Assembly (NCBI GenBank): GCA_963788055.1 | Contig: CAWBFA010000003.1 | Span: 1 to 64,000, forward strand | Direction of reading: 5' to 3' | From: JACCTU01 sp963788055 | GTDB taxonomy: Bacteria; Actinomycetota; Thermoleophilia; Gaiellales; Gaiellaceae | Length of the DNA: 64,000 bases | In this document: in pieces, positions 23,303-31,902 of the stretch | How positions within the stretch are numbered: the first letter of the stretch is position 1 | Layout of the letters: each line of letters opens with the position of its first letter | Notes under the pieces: generated by a model | Databases searched by the model: none | Told to the model about the DNA's origin: nothing | Seen by the model: only the letters and a program-made list of their open reading frames with translations | Translations under genes and position numbers: made by a program

Positions 23303-24760
23303 TCAGCAGCGCTCGGAGCCTTCGCACAACCTGAGCACGCGCACGCTCGGGACCCTGCCGGAACGCGTCAGCCTGAGGCGGACCGACGCTGCGTTGTTGT
23401 CGTAGCGGCGCTCGCGCAGCCAGCGGTCCGGGTTCGCGCGATGCACCAGCACGTAGACGCCCGCGGGGATCCCGCTTAGGTCGACGTTCTGGCCGTGGAA
23501 GTGGGGCGGGTAGCGATCGGTGTAGCCGACGGACGAGCCCTGCTCGACGGCTCGTGCGCCCGGTGCACCCTGCGCGCAGTTGCCGAGGAAGAACGGCCTC
23601 GCGGGCCGAGCTCGCCTGGCGATGCCGTAATGGTCGGCGAGGCAGAAGCCGCTCTTGCGGTCCCGCCCGACCAGCGCGAAGTCGCGCGCGCGGCGGAGCT
23701 CGTAGCGCTCGAAATGGATCAGGTGCCAGTGCGTGTGCGTCGACGACCACGTGTAGCGGAGCACGCCGGCATCGAGGTGCGACTCGAGCCCGCCCGCTGC
23801 GACGCGGACGAGCTGGCGCGCAGTCATCGTTCGCCCCGCTCGCGTTGCGCGGATCCAGACCGGGCCACGCCCGACGTTATCGACGGCCGATTCGAAGCCG
23901 AGCTTGTACCGGCCTCCGATGCTCGCGACTGCGACCTGTCGGGGCGCGCGCTGGTCGAGGTCGGGAAGCAGCTCGGCGCGGACGGGAACGCGCCGCAGGT
24001 CGACCCGCGTGCCTGCGCCGAGCGCGCGCGACGCCCCGTTGGACGCGTATGCGACAATGTTGCCACTTTGGATAACTAAAATCTCCGACATGTCGGGAGA
24101 GAAGGTCGGTGAGGCAGCGCCGGCCTCGAGCGAGACGATGCGAACGTCGGTGCCGTCGGCGGCCGCCGTCGCTACTCCGGCTGCGTCGGCAAAGGCGATC
24201 CTCCGTCCGTCCGGTGACCAGTCAGGGTCGGCTCCTGCGAGCAGGGCGGAGACGGGGCCCCCGGACGACGAGACGACGGAGACCATCCCGTCGCGCACGA
24301 AGGCAAGCCGGCGGCCGTCCGGCGCCCACGCCGGGCGTGCGTCGGCCGGCCCGGAGGTGATCGCGTGGGCAGCGCTGCCGTTCCGCCGGGCGGCCACGAT
24401 CCGGCCGTCTCGCTCGAAAGCGAGCCATCGGCCGTCGGGCGACCACGCAGGGTCGGCTCCCTTCAGCAGCGTTCGGACACCCGTGCCGTCGGCGTTGATC
24501 GCGAAGAGGAAACCGTCGCGCTCGAAGACGAGCTCGCGGCCGCCCGGCGTCCAGGCGGCCGCCACCGCACCGCGGGTTCCCTGCACTCGTCGCGCCCTCC
24601 CGGACTCGACCCGGATCCGCCAGACGCCGTCGTCGCGGACGACGAGCAACTCGGCGCGCGTCGGGCCGGGCCCCGCTGCGGTCGTCGCGGCCGCGACGAT
24701 GCCGATCGCCCCTGCTAGCGCCAGCAGGGCGGCGATCAGAAACCGAGCTCGGTGCGCCAC
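23303..24760 (-). CDS. TolB-type beta-propeller fused to a lysyl-oxidase domain, exported
   Basis: GTG 24760 gives 485 residues. Residues 7-26 are a membrane/signal segment (FLIAALLALAGAIGIVAAA). Residues about 60-230 hold PD40/TolB repeats (PAWSPDGRWLAF, PAWAPDGRRLAF, PDWSPDGRRIAF). Residues about 285-470 match lysyl oxidase: the copper-binding histidines H342, H344 and H346 in STHTHWHLIHFERYEL, then SGFCLADHYGI, GYTDRYPPHFHGQNVDLSG and IPAGVYVLVHRANPDRW. Lysyl oxidases are copper amine oxidases that deaminate lysine side chains; bacterial members are poorly studied. It starts inside the CaiB 3' end (25-base overlap), so it is coupled to that gene. Confidence 0.8.
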   Translation of the reverse strand: MAHRARFLIAALLALAGAIGIVAAATTAAGPGPTRAELLVVRDDGVWRIRVESGRARRVQGTRGAVAAAWTPGGRELVFERDGFLFAINADGTGVRTLLKGADPAWSPDGRWLAFERDGRIVAARRNGSAAHAITSGPADARPAWAPDGRRLAFVRDGMVSVVSSSGGPVSALLAGADPDWSPDGRRIAFADAAGVATAAADGTDVRIVSLEAGAASPTFSPDMSEILVIQSGNIVAYASNGASRALGAGTRVDLRRVPVRAELLPDLDQRAPRQVAVASIGGRYKLGFESAVDNVGRGPVWIRATRAGRTMTARQLVRVAAGGLESHLDAGVLRYTWSSTHTHWHLIHFERYELRRARDFALVGRDRKSGFCLADHYGIARRARPARPFFLGNCAQGAPGARAVEQGSSVGYTDRYPPHFHGQNVDLSGIPAGVYVLVHRANPDRWLRERRYDNNAASVRLRLTRSGRVPSVRVLRLCEGSERC

Positions 24761-25698
24761 TGCGCCGTATGTTGGCCGAGGCGGGGGGCGGACTGCTGCA
24801 GCGCCTCGGTGCCCAGATCGTCGGCTGCCTCGGCGAGCGTCGCGACTGGGCCGACCGCGACGTCCTCGGCGTCGAAGAGCTGGAGCCACTCGGCGAGCGG
24901 CCGCGTCACGAAGACGGCGGCGAGCTCCTCGGCAAGTGCCTGCTGGTCGTCGGCGAGCTGCAGCGGCGTGAGCTCGGGTCGCCCGAGCAGCTCACAGAGC
25001 CGCTCGAAGAACGGCGCCTCGAGCGCGGCGACGGTCAGCCACCGCCCGTCCGCGGTCGCGTAGATCCGGTAGCACGCGAGCCCGCCGGTGAGCAGCTGAG
25101 GCCTCGGGTCGCCGGCCAGGCGATGAGACACGAAGCGGTGCGAGCCGTGAGTCATCGAGACGACGAGCCGCGCGCCGCGTCCCGTGCGCTCGCGCTCGAG
25201 CAGCGCGGCGAGGATCTCGGCCACCGCCGCGAGTGCTCCCGCGCCGAGGTCGGCGGCTTGTACCGGAGGCAGGGCCGGCGCAGTGTCCGCGAGCGCGCCC
25301 GCCCACCCGAGGTAGTTCAGATCGTGGCCGGCGCGAAGCGCGTGCCGCCCGTCGACGCCGAAGCCGGTCACCGAGCAATAGACGACGCGCTCGGGCACGT
25401 CGTCCGGGCCAACGCCGAGCCGTGCGGCGACGCCGGGCCTGAACCCCTCGACCACGACGTCGGCGCGGGCGCAGAGCGCGCGTCCGAACTCAGGCTCTGC
25501 CTTGAGGTCGCAGACGACCGACTCCTTGCCGGCGTTGAGCGCGGCGTCCCACTGCGGCGCGATCGCGCGCAGCGGATCGCCCTCGGGCGACTCGAGTCGG
25601 ATGACGCGGGCGCCGAGGCGGAGCAGCTCACGACCGGCAAACGGGCCGGGCAGCTGCCGCGTCAGGTCGACGACGAGGAGCCCCGCGAGCGGTTGCAC
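24736..25698 (-). CDS. CaiB/BaiF family CoA-transferase or alpha-methylacyl-CoA racemase
   Basis: The 320-residue class III CoA-transferase fold starts at GTG 25698 (GLLVVDLTRQLPGPFAGREL). It has FRPGVAARLGVGPDDV and the H125-D126 pair in AGHDLNYLGWAGAL that in racemases carries out proton transfer. At 320 residues it is nearer the short alpha-methylacyl-CoA racemases than the roughly 400-residue transferases, so racemisation of 2-methylacyl-CoA is the better guess. It is divergent from a TetR regulator 32 bases away that may control it. Confidence 0.82.
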   Translation of the reverse strand: MQPLAGLLVVDLTRQLPGPFAGRELLRLGARVIRLESPEGDPLRAIAPQWDAALNAGKESVVCDLKAEPEFGRALCARADVVVEGFRPGVAARLGVGPDDVPERVVYCSVTGFGVDGRHALRAGHDLNYLGWAGALADTAPALPPVQAADLGAGALAAVAEILAALLERERTGRGARLVVSMTHGSHRFVSHRLAGDPRPQLLTGGLACYRIYATADGRWLTVAALEAPFFERLCELLGRPELTPLQLADDQQALAEELAAVFVTRPLAEWLQLFDAEDVAVGPVATLAEAADDLGTEALQQSAPRLGQHTAQWRTELGF

Positions 25699-25730
25699 TG
25701 CGCGCGAACCTACACTACGGTCCGCCCGCT

Positions 25731-26333
25731 TTGGCCGAGACCTCGATCACGATGGACAAGCGTCGCCTGCTGCTCCAAGCAGCGGTTCGGGTTTTCGCCC
25801 GGCGCGGCTTTCACGCTGCTCGCGTCGGCGACATCGCGGAGGAAGCGGGCGTCGCGCACGGTCTGCTCTACCACTACTTCAGCTCGAAGGAAGAAGTGCT
25901 CGAGACGATTTTCCGGGAGACCTGGGTCGACCTGCTCGCCGCCGTGCGCGACGTCGAGGAATCCGGCGAACCAGCCCGCGAACAGCTGCGCCAGGTCGCG
26001 GCGATCCTGCTCCGCTCCTGGCGGCGCGATCCCGACCTCGTGCGGGTGCTCGTCCGTGGCGTCACGCGGAGCTCCGAGCTCGACCGCCGGGTGGGCGACG
26101 TGGGCGACGCGTTCGCTGCGATCGAGCGGATCGTCCGGCGCGGACAGGAGGCGGGCGACCTACGGCCCGAGCTCGACGCACGCCTCGCGAGCGTCGTCTT
26201 CTACGGCGCGATCGAGGAGATCCTCACCGGCTGGGTCCTGGAGCTGCTGCCGGACACCGACGAGGACGTCGCGCGCGCCGAGCTGACCGTCGTCGAGATC
26301 CTCTCCGGCGGGCTAGCGGCAGGCGGGCTCTGA
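25731..26333 (+). CDS. TetR-family transcriptional regulator
   Basis: This 200-residue repressor-type protein reads RLLLQAAVRVFARRGFHAAR, then VGDIAEEAGVAHGLLYHYFS with the helix-turn-helix at about residues 30-52. The C-terminal ligand domain resembles fatty-acid-responsive regulators (FadR/FabR types), which fits the acyl-CoA enzymes in the window. The start is TTG 25731 or ATG 25752. No palindrome is seen in the short divergent gap; a TetR-like operator occurs at 35757-35778 instead. Confidence 0.85.
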   Translation: MAETSITMDKRRLLLQAAVRVFARRGFHAARVGDIAEEAGVAHGLLYHYFSSKEEVLETIFRETWVDLLAAVRDVEESGEPAREQLRQVAAILLRSWRRDPDLVRVLVRGVTRSSELDRRVGDVGDAFAAIERIVRRGQEAGDLRPELDARLASVVFYGAIEEILTGWVLELLPDTDEDVARAELTVVEILSGGLAAGGL

Positions 26334-26783
26334 CGAGCGCTGCAGGGCGAAGGCCCAGAGCAGATCGTCTTTGAAGTAGAACGCGCTCACGACCTTGCCG
26401 CGCCGCTGCACGAGAACGGAGTAGTGACCACACTCGAAGCGCGGCAGCGTCCCGTAGACGCCGTTGACGGTCAGCTGCGTGTCGCCCAGCCGGACGCCCC
26501 GGTCGGTCCGCCATCCGGTCGGCAGCCACAGCGTGTAGAGCGCGACGGCACGACCTCGCTCGAACTCCGCTCCCGTCCCGATCTGGTCGAACTTGCCGTA
26601 GGTGAAGTAGAGCGTCCGGTGTCGGCAGCCGCGGCAGACGCCGACGTGCGGGCCCCACGCCGAGCGGACCTGTGCTTCCGTCGCCCCCAGTCTCACGCCG
26701 CCCAGGCTTCTTCCCGGCACGAAGACCCCGGCCTGCGGCAGGGCGAGCACGACCGAGAGGACGGCGGCGAGCACGACCGGCAA
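26313..26783 (-). CDS. Secreted protein of unknown function
   Basis: This is a 156-residue product from TTG 26783 with a signal-like N-terminus (VVLAAVLSVVLALPQAG). The rest (GGVRLGATEAQVRSAWGPHV; FECGHYSVLVQRRGKVVSAF) is beta-rich with four Cys and resembles small SmpA/BLIP-like folds only loosely. Its stop lies 21 bases inside the convergent TetR gene and its start is 14 bases from the divergent enolase-like gene, so its promoter must lie in neighbouring coding DNA, or the start is further in. Confidence 0.6.
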   Translation of the reverse strand: MPVVLAAVLSVVLALPQAGVFVPGRSLGGVRLGATEAQVRSAWGPHVGVCRGCRHRTLYFTYGKFDQIGTGAEFERGRAVALYTLWLPTGWRTDRGVRLGDTQLTVNGVYGTLPRFECGHYSVLVQRRGKVVSAFYFKDDLLWAFALQRSSEPACR

Positions 26784-26797
26784 TGTAGAACACGACG

Positions 26798-27784
26798 ATG
26801 AGCGACTACGAGCGAGTCGCCGGTCTCGAGCTCCTCGTCGAGTCCGTCGACCTGGAGCGAAACGAGCTCGAGGTCAGGAGCGATTTCAAGCGCGTGACGA
26901 CGACGGTGCGGCTCTCGGGCGGCGGAGCGGTCGGTGAGGGCGAGGACGTCACCTACGAGGGATCCCACCACGACGGGTTCTCACCGCCCGACCTCTCCGG
27001 CAGGTGGACGTTCGACGACTTCTCTCAGCGACTCGACTCGCTCGACCTGGCTGGTTACCGCCGCTGGGCGTTCGAGAGCGCCGCGCTCGACCTCGCGCTG
27101 CGCCAACAGGGCACGTCGCTCGGTGGAACGGTGGGCCGCGAGTACCGGGCCGTTCGCTTCGTGGTCTCGACGCGCGAGGACATCGGGCGCTTCCTCGCCG
27201 TGCAGCCGACGCTCGAGTTCAAGGTCGACCCGACCAGCGAGTGGTCGCGCGCGCTGATCGACGAGCTTGCCGCGACGGGCCGGATCCGCGTCACCGACCT
27301 CAAGGGCTACTACCGAGGCACTGTCGTCGACCAGCCGGCGGACCCGCGGCTCTACCGCGACGTCGTCGAGGGCTTCCCCGACGCCGTGATCGAGGACGCC
27401 GCGTTCACGGACGAGACGCGGCCGATCCTCGAACCTGCGGCCGATCGCCTGAGCTTCGACGCGCCGATCCACTCGGTCGAGGACGTGCAGGCGCTCGAGG
27501 TCGAGCCGCGCTGGCTGAACATCAAACCCTCGCGCTTCGGCAGCGTGCGCCGGCTGCTCGACACGATCGCCTACGCGGAGGAGCACGGCATCACCCTGTA
27601 CGGCGGCGGTCAGTTCGAGCTCGGCGTCGGACGCTCGCACATCCAGGCGATCGCGAGCGTGTACTACGCGGACTCCGCGAACGACGTGGCGCCGAGCCTC
27701 TACAACGCGCCGCAGCTGCCGGACGACGCGCCCGCCAGCCCGCTCGCTCCGCCCAGCGATCCGAAAGGGCTCGCGTTCGTTTGA
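26798..27784 (+). CDS. Enolase-superfamily-like protein
   Basis: This 328-residue protein has an N-terminal capping domain and a barrel whose active-site strands can be followed: K142 (EFKVDPTSEW), D167 (VTDLKGYYRG), E199-D200 (VIEDAAFTDE), D221 (LSFDAPIHS), K243 (NIKPSRFGSV) and the last strand YGGGQFELGVGRSHIQ. This is the enolase-superfamily layout (muconate-cycloisomerase/acylamino-acid-racemase side) with spacing somewhat unlike the classical enzymes. The reaction is unknown. The final codons overlap a cupin start by four bases (TTGA). Confidence 0.65.
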   Translation: MSDYERVAGLELLVESVDLERNELEVRSDFKRVTTTVRLSGGGAVGEGEDVTYEGSHHDGFSPPDLSGRWTFDDFSQRLDSLDLAGYRRWAFESAALDLALRQQGTSLGGTVGREYRAVRFVVSTREDIGRFLAVQPTLEFKVDPTSEWSRALIDELAATGRIRVTDLKGYYRGTVVDQPADPRLYRDVVEGFPDAVIEDAAFTDETRPILEPAADRLSFDAPIHSVEDVQALEVEPRWLNIKPSRFGSVRRLLDTIAYAEEHGITLYGGGQFELGVGRSHIQAIASVYYADSANDVAPSLYNAPQLPDDAPASPLAPPSDPKGLAFV

Positions 27785-28248
27785 AGGTCTTCAACCTCTT
27801 CGACGGGGAGCTCGACAAGCGGCGCGACCGGCAGGGTTTCTCGTGGACCGCGGCGACCGTCGGCGCGGCGATCGGCGGCAAGGAGATCGGCGCGACCCTC
27901 TACGAGCTGGAGCCCGGCGAGAAGTCGTTTCCCTACCACTACGAATACGGCGCCGAGGAGTGGCTGATCGTCGTCGCCGGCACCCCGACGCTTCGCGCGC
28001 CCGACGGCGAGCGTGAGCTGCGGCCGGGCGACGCGGTCGCGTTCCCGGAAGGCCCCGACGGAGCGCATCAGGTGCTCAATCGGACCGACGAGCCGATCCG
28101 AGTGCTGATCCTCTCGACGAAGGGGCCGTTCCCCTCGGTGGCGGTCTACCCGGACAGCGACAAGCTCGGCGTCTGGCTCGCCGACGGCTACTCGGGTCTC
28201 TTCCGTCGCGGCGACGCTGTTGACTACTGGGAGGGCGAGACGCCCTAG
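27781..28248 (+). CDS. Cupin-domain protein
   Basis: The 155-residue single-domain cupin starts at TTG 27781, overlapping the enolase-like stop. Motif 1 is YELEPGEKSFPYHYEYGAEE with a reduced ligand set (H and E: YHYEYGAEEW), and motif 2 is PGDAVAFPEGPDGAHQVLNR. The metal-ligand pattern H-x(4)-E ... H is kept. It is likely a metal-bound small-molecule isomerase, dioxygenase or sensor working with the enolase-like enzyme; which is not clear. Confidence 0.78.
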   Translation: MKVFNLFDGELDKRRDRQGFSWTAATVGAAIGGKEIGATLYELEPGEKSFPYHYEYGAEEWLIVVAGTPTLRAPDGERELRPGDAVAFPEGPDGAHQVLNRTDEPIRVLILSTKGPFPSVAVYPDSDKLGVWLADGYSGLFRRGDAVDYWEGETP

Positions 28249-28280
28249 GCGCGCGAGGCGCGTCGTCCTATCCTCGCAGG

Positions 28281-31200
28281 ATGGCCGCGTGCCCCCACTG
28301 CGGCTCCGAGCTGCCCGAAGGCGCCCGCTTCTGCCCGACGTGCGGGACGGAGGTCGGCGGTCGCCGCGGCGAGGAGCGCAAGGTCGTGACGGTGCTCTTC
28401 GCCGACTTGGTCGACTCGACCGGTCTCGGCGACGGCCGAGACCCGGAAGATGTCCGGGCGGCGGTCGAGCCACAGCTCCAGCTGATGCGCACGGAGCTCG
28501 AGCGCCACGGAGGTACGTTCGAGAAGTTCGTCGGCGACGCGGTCATGGCTGTCTTCGGAGCGCCGGTCTCGCACGAAGACGACCCCGAGCGCGCCGTGCG
28601 TGCAGCTCTCGCCATCCGCGATTCCCTGCGAGGGGTCCGTGTGGGCGTGAACACCGGCGAGGCCGTGGTCCAGCTCGGAGCGGCCTCCGGAGCCGGCGAG
28701 GGGATCGCGACAGGCGACGTGGTGACGACGACCTTCCGGATCGAGGAGGCCGCGGAAACCGACACGGTGGTCGTCGGGGAGTCGACGTACCGTGCGACGC
28801 GGGGAGCGGTCGAATACGGTGAGCGCCGCCTCCTGCACGCGAGGGGCAAGGCAGACCCCGTCGCGGTGTACGAAGCACAGCGCGTGACGGCGGAGCTGCG
28901 ACCCACGTACGAGGGCCCACCGCTCGCGCCGCTCGTCGGCCGCAAGGAGGAGCTCTCGCTGATCCTCGACACGCTGGCCCGCGCGAAGCGCGACCGAACG
29001 GTTCAGCTCGTCACGCTTGTCGGCGTGCCGGGGATCGGCAAGAGCCGCCTGGTCTGGGAGCTCCAGCGCGCGCTCACCGACGAGCCCGGCCTCGTGACGT
29101 GGCGACGCGGCCGCTGTCTTCCCTACGGCGACGGGGTCACGTTCTGGGCCCTCGGGGAGATGGTCAAGGCACAGGCCGCCGTGCTCGAGACCGACGATGC
29201 GCCGACGGCGGAGGGGAAGTTGGCCCGAGCGGTGCGCGACCTCGCCGCCGACCCGCGGGAGGCAGAGTGGATCGAGGCGCACCTGCGCCCACTGCTCGCG
29301 CTCGGCAGTGAGGACATCCCGCAGATCGAGCGGCGCGAAGAGGCGTTCTCCGCCTGGCGGCGGTTTTTCGAGCTCCTCGGCGTGTGGGGGCCGCTCGTGC
29401 TCGTCTTCGAGGACTTGCACTGGGCCGACGACGGCCTGCTCGACTTCATCGACCACCTCGCAGACTGGGCGACCGGGTCGGCGCTGCTCCTGCTCTGCAC
29501 CGCGCGGCCCGAAGTGCGCGAACGGCGGCCGGGCTGGGGAGCGCGAAGCAACGCGGCGACCGTCGCACTCGCCCCGCTCAGCGACGACGACACGGCACGT
29601 CTCGTGTCCTTCCTGCTCCAGCAGAAGCTCGTCCCCGCAGAGCTCCAGGCAACGCTCCTCGCGCGGGCGGAGGGCAACCCGCTCTACGCAGAAGAGTTCG
29701 TGCGCATGCTCGTCGACCGAGGCGACCTCTACCGCACCGATGGAGGTTGGCAGCTCAAGAGCTCGGACCTTCCCGTGCCGGAGTCCGTGCAAGGAATCAT
29801 CGCCGCGCGGCTCGATGCGCTCGCGCCTGACGACAAGGAGCTGGTGCAGGACGCCGCGGTCGTCGGCCGCTATTTCTGGCCCGGCGCAGTCGCCTCGATC
29901 TCCGGCCGCGACGTCGGGGAAGTCGATGTTGCGCTGCGGGCGCTCGCGAGCCGCGAGTTCATGCGGCGACGGGGATCGTCGACGGTGGCAGGCGAGCAGC
30001 AGTTCGCGTTCCCTCACGCGCTCGTCCGCGACGTTGCGTACGCCCAGATGCCTCGCGCTCGCCGCGCGGAGAAGCACCGGCTAGCGGCGTCGTGGGTCGA
30101 CTCTCTCGGGCGCCCTGACGACCACGCAGAGCTGATCGCGCACCACTGGGTGATGGCACTCGAGACAAAGGAACCGTCGCCGGACGACGTCGCACGTGCG
30201 CGGTCGGCCTTGGGGCGCGCGGGTCAGCGCGCACTGAACTTGAATGCGTACGCGACCGCTGCGCGTCACTTCGAGCGTGCCCTCAGCCTTGCCGGCGAGC
30301 CGGACGTGGAGTTGATGCTTGCCTATGGGCGCGCGCTGTACTACGCGGAAGCGCGCGGCGAGGACGAGCTCTCAGCCGCTCGAGACCTGCTGATCGAGCT
30401 AGATGACCGTGGCCGCGCCGCGGAGGTGCAAACGATGCTGGTGTGGCTCGCGTGGTATGCGGGCAGCGGAGACGAGGCGTTCGTGCGCGTTCAGCGCGCC
30501 CTGGAGCTTGCGGAGGGTCTCGAGGCCGGGCGCTCAAAAGCCGAGGTGCTGACCAGCGCGGCGCGCTTCTACGCCGTTGCGGATCGGCCGCACGAGGCGC
30601 TTCCGGTTGCACGCGCCGCGCTCGCGATGAGCGAGGCGATCGGCGCAGGGGACCTCGCCGCCGTCTGTCTCACGTACATCGGCACGTCGCGGGCGGCTGT
30701 CGGCGAGCTCGCCGGGATCGAAGATCTCTCGCGCGCGGTCGAGGTTGCGAAATCGGCGAACGCACCCGAAGAAGTGATGCGCGCGCTCGTGAACACCGCG
30801 GCGCTGCGGATCGGTCTTGGAGAGCTCGCCACCGGCTTCGAGCTCCAGGCCGAGGCCCGCGAAGGGGCGCGTCGCTACGGGTTGACCCGCGGGCTCCTAT
30901 GGCTCGAGCGCGAGCTCGCGGTCGAGTGCTACCTCACCGGCCGCTGGGACGAGGCGGTGCGAATCGTCGACGCATGCCTCGACGAGGGCGACGAGCCGCA
31001 CTACCTCGACGGGTTCTGCGCGATTGCCCGCGGGCAGATCAAGCTTGCTCGCGGCGACCTCGAGGGAGCGGTCGCGGACGCGCGGTGGGCGCTCGAGCAG
31101 GGGCACGCTGCGAAAGACGCGCAAGTCCTCTATCCCTCGTTGGCGTTCTCAGCCGAGGCGTTCCTCCGGAGCGGCGATGAGTCGCACGCGGTGGAGCTGG

Positions 31201-31544
31201 TCGACGAGCTCCTGGCCGCGCTCACGGGCGAGGAGCTTCTGAACACCGGAATCGCGTGGCCCAGGTTGGCTCGGATCGGGGCTCGAGTCGGGCGCGTCGA
31301 CGAGCTGCTCGAGGCAATCAAGCGGATCCGCACACGAACGAGATGGATCGATGCGGCCGAGCTTCACCTGACGGGTCGCCCGGCCGAGGCGGCGGGCGTG
31401 TACTCGTCGATCGGCAGCCTTCCCGACGAGGCGTACGCGCGAGTGGCGGCCGGAGAGGTCGACAAGCCGCTTGCCTTCTTCACTGCGGTGGGCGCAGCGG
31501 CGGAGGTGACCGCGGCGGCGCGGGCGTTCTTGATGACGGCCTAG
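28281..31544 (+). CDS. Zinc-ribbon/class III cyclase-homology/AAA ATPase/TPR regulator
   Basis: This is a 1087-residue multidomain protein. A zinc ribbon at 4-21 (C4, C7, C18, C21) is followed by a class III nucleotidyl cyclase domain at 35-200, an AAA/NTPase at about 215-480 (Walker A GVPGIGKS at 248-255; Walker B VLVFEDLHWADD near 375) and C-terminal TPR-like helices. In the cyclase domain metal residues D42 and D86 and K82 are present, but the catalytic Asn position reads T150 (GDVVTTTFR) while R153 is kept, so cyclase activity is uncertain. Related proteins are common in actinobacteria and mycobacteria. The role is a cytosolic signal sensor; the ligand is unknown. Confidence 0.88.
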   Translation: MAACPHCGSELPEGARFCPTCGTEVGGRRGEERKVVTVLFADLVDSTGLGDGRDPEDVRAAVEPQLQLMRTELERHGGTFEKFVGDAVMAVFGAPVSHEDDPERAVRAALAIRDSLRGVRVGVNTGEAVVQLGAASGAGEGIATGDVVTTTFRIEEAAETDTVVVGESTYRATRGAVEYGERRLLHARGKADPVAVYEAQRVTAELRPTYEGPPLAPLVGRKEELSLILDTLARAKRDRTVQLVTLVGVPGIGKSRLVWELQRALTDEPGLVTWRRGRCLPYGDGVTFWALGEMVKAQAAVLETDDAPTAEGKLARAVRDLAADPREAEWIEAHLRPLLALGSEDIPQIERREEAFSAWRRFFELLGVWGPLVLVFEDLHWADDGLLDFIDHLADWATGSALLLLCTARPEVRERRPGWGARSNAATVALAPLSDDDTARLVSFLLQQKLVPAELQATLLARAEGNPLYAEEFVRMLVDRGDLYRTDGGWQLKSSDLPVPESVQGIIAARLDALAPDDKELVQDAAVVGRYFWPGAVASISGRDVGEVDVALRALASREFMRRRGSSTVAGEQQFAFPHALVRDVAYAQMPRARRAEKHRLAASWVDSLGRPDDHAELIAHHWVMALETKEPSPDDVARARSALGRAGQRALNLNAYATAARHFERALSLAGEPDVELMLAYGRALYYAEARGEDELSAARDLLIELDDRGRAAEVQTMLVWLAWYAGSGDEAFVRVQRALELAEGLEAGRSKAEVLTSAARFYAVADRPHEALPVARAALAMSEAIGAGDLAAVCLTYIGTSRAAVGELAGIEDLSRAVEVAKSANAPEEVMRALVNTAALRIGLGELATGFELQAEAREGARRYGLTRGLLWLERELAVECYLTGRWDEAVRIVDACLDEGDEPHYLDGFCAIARGQIKLARGDLEGAVADARWALEQGHAAKDAQVLYPSLAFSAEAFLRSGDESHAVELVDELLAALTGEELLNTGIAWPRLARIGARVGRVDELLEAIKRIRTRTRWIDAAELHLTGRPAEAAGVYSSIGSLPDEAYARVAAGEVDKPLAFFTAVGAAAEVTAAARAFLMTA

Positions 31545-31855
31545 AGGCCGAGCTTCCGCTTCAGATCGCCGTTTCGCGTGAACTTGAACCACATCGCGCT
31601 GACCTTCGCCTCGCCCTCTTCTGCAACTTCCCAGCTGAAGTCCGCCGCGAACGGGAGGTAGATGGACGTCCCGGCGGGAACGAGGAAACCGCCGTCGCCC
31701 GGCACGCCGAAGTCGAGCACGACGTCGGGGCTGTGGCCGTTGGTCACGACCATCGAGACGTGGTCGTCGCCGACCGAGAACGACCCGGACGAGCCGGACT
31801 GCGTTCCGTGGCCGCCTGGCTCGAGCCCCAGCGTCATCATTCCCATCACCGGCAT
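31541..31855 (-). CDS. Small beta-rich protein of unknown function
   Basis: The ATG 31855 gives 104 residues: MPVMGMMTLGLEPGGHGTQS, then FSVGDDHVSMVVTNGHSP, VPAGTSIYLPFAADFSWEV and VSAMWFKFTRNGDLKRKLGL. It looks like a compact all-beta domain without signal peptide. No family is recognised. Its stop overlaps the stop of the cyclase/AAA gene on the other strand by four bases. Confidence 0.6.
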   Translation of the reverse strand: MPVMGMMTLGLEPGGHGTQSGSSGSFSVGDDHVSMVVTNGHSPDVVLDFGVPGDGGFLVPAGTSIYLPFAADFSWEVAEEGEAKVSAMWFKFTRNGDLKRKLGL

Positions 31856-31902
31856 GGTGCGAGTTTCCGCCTTTTGCGCGGAAAGTGCAAGTGTGCGGGC
31901 GG

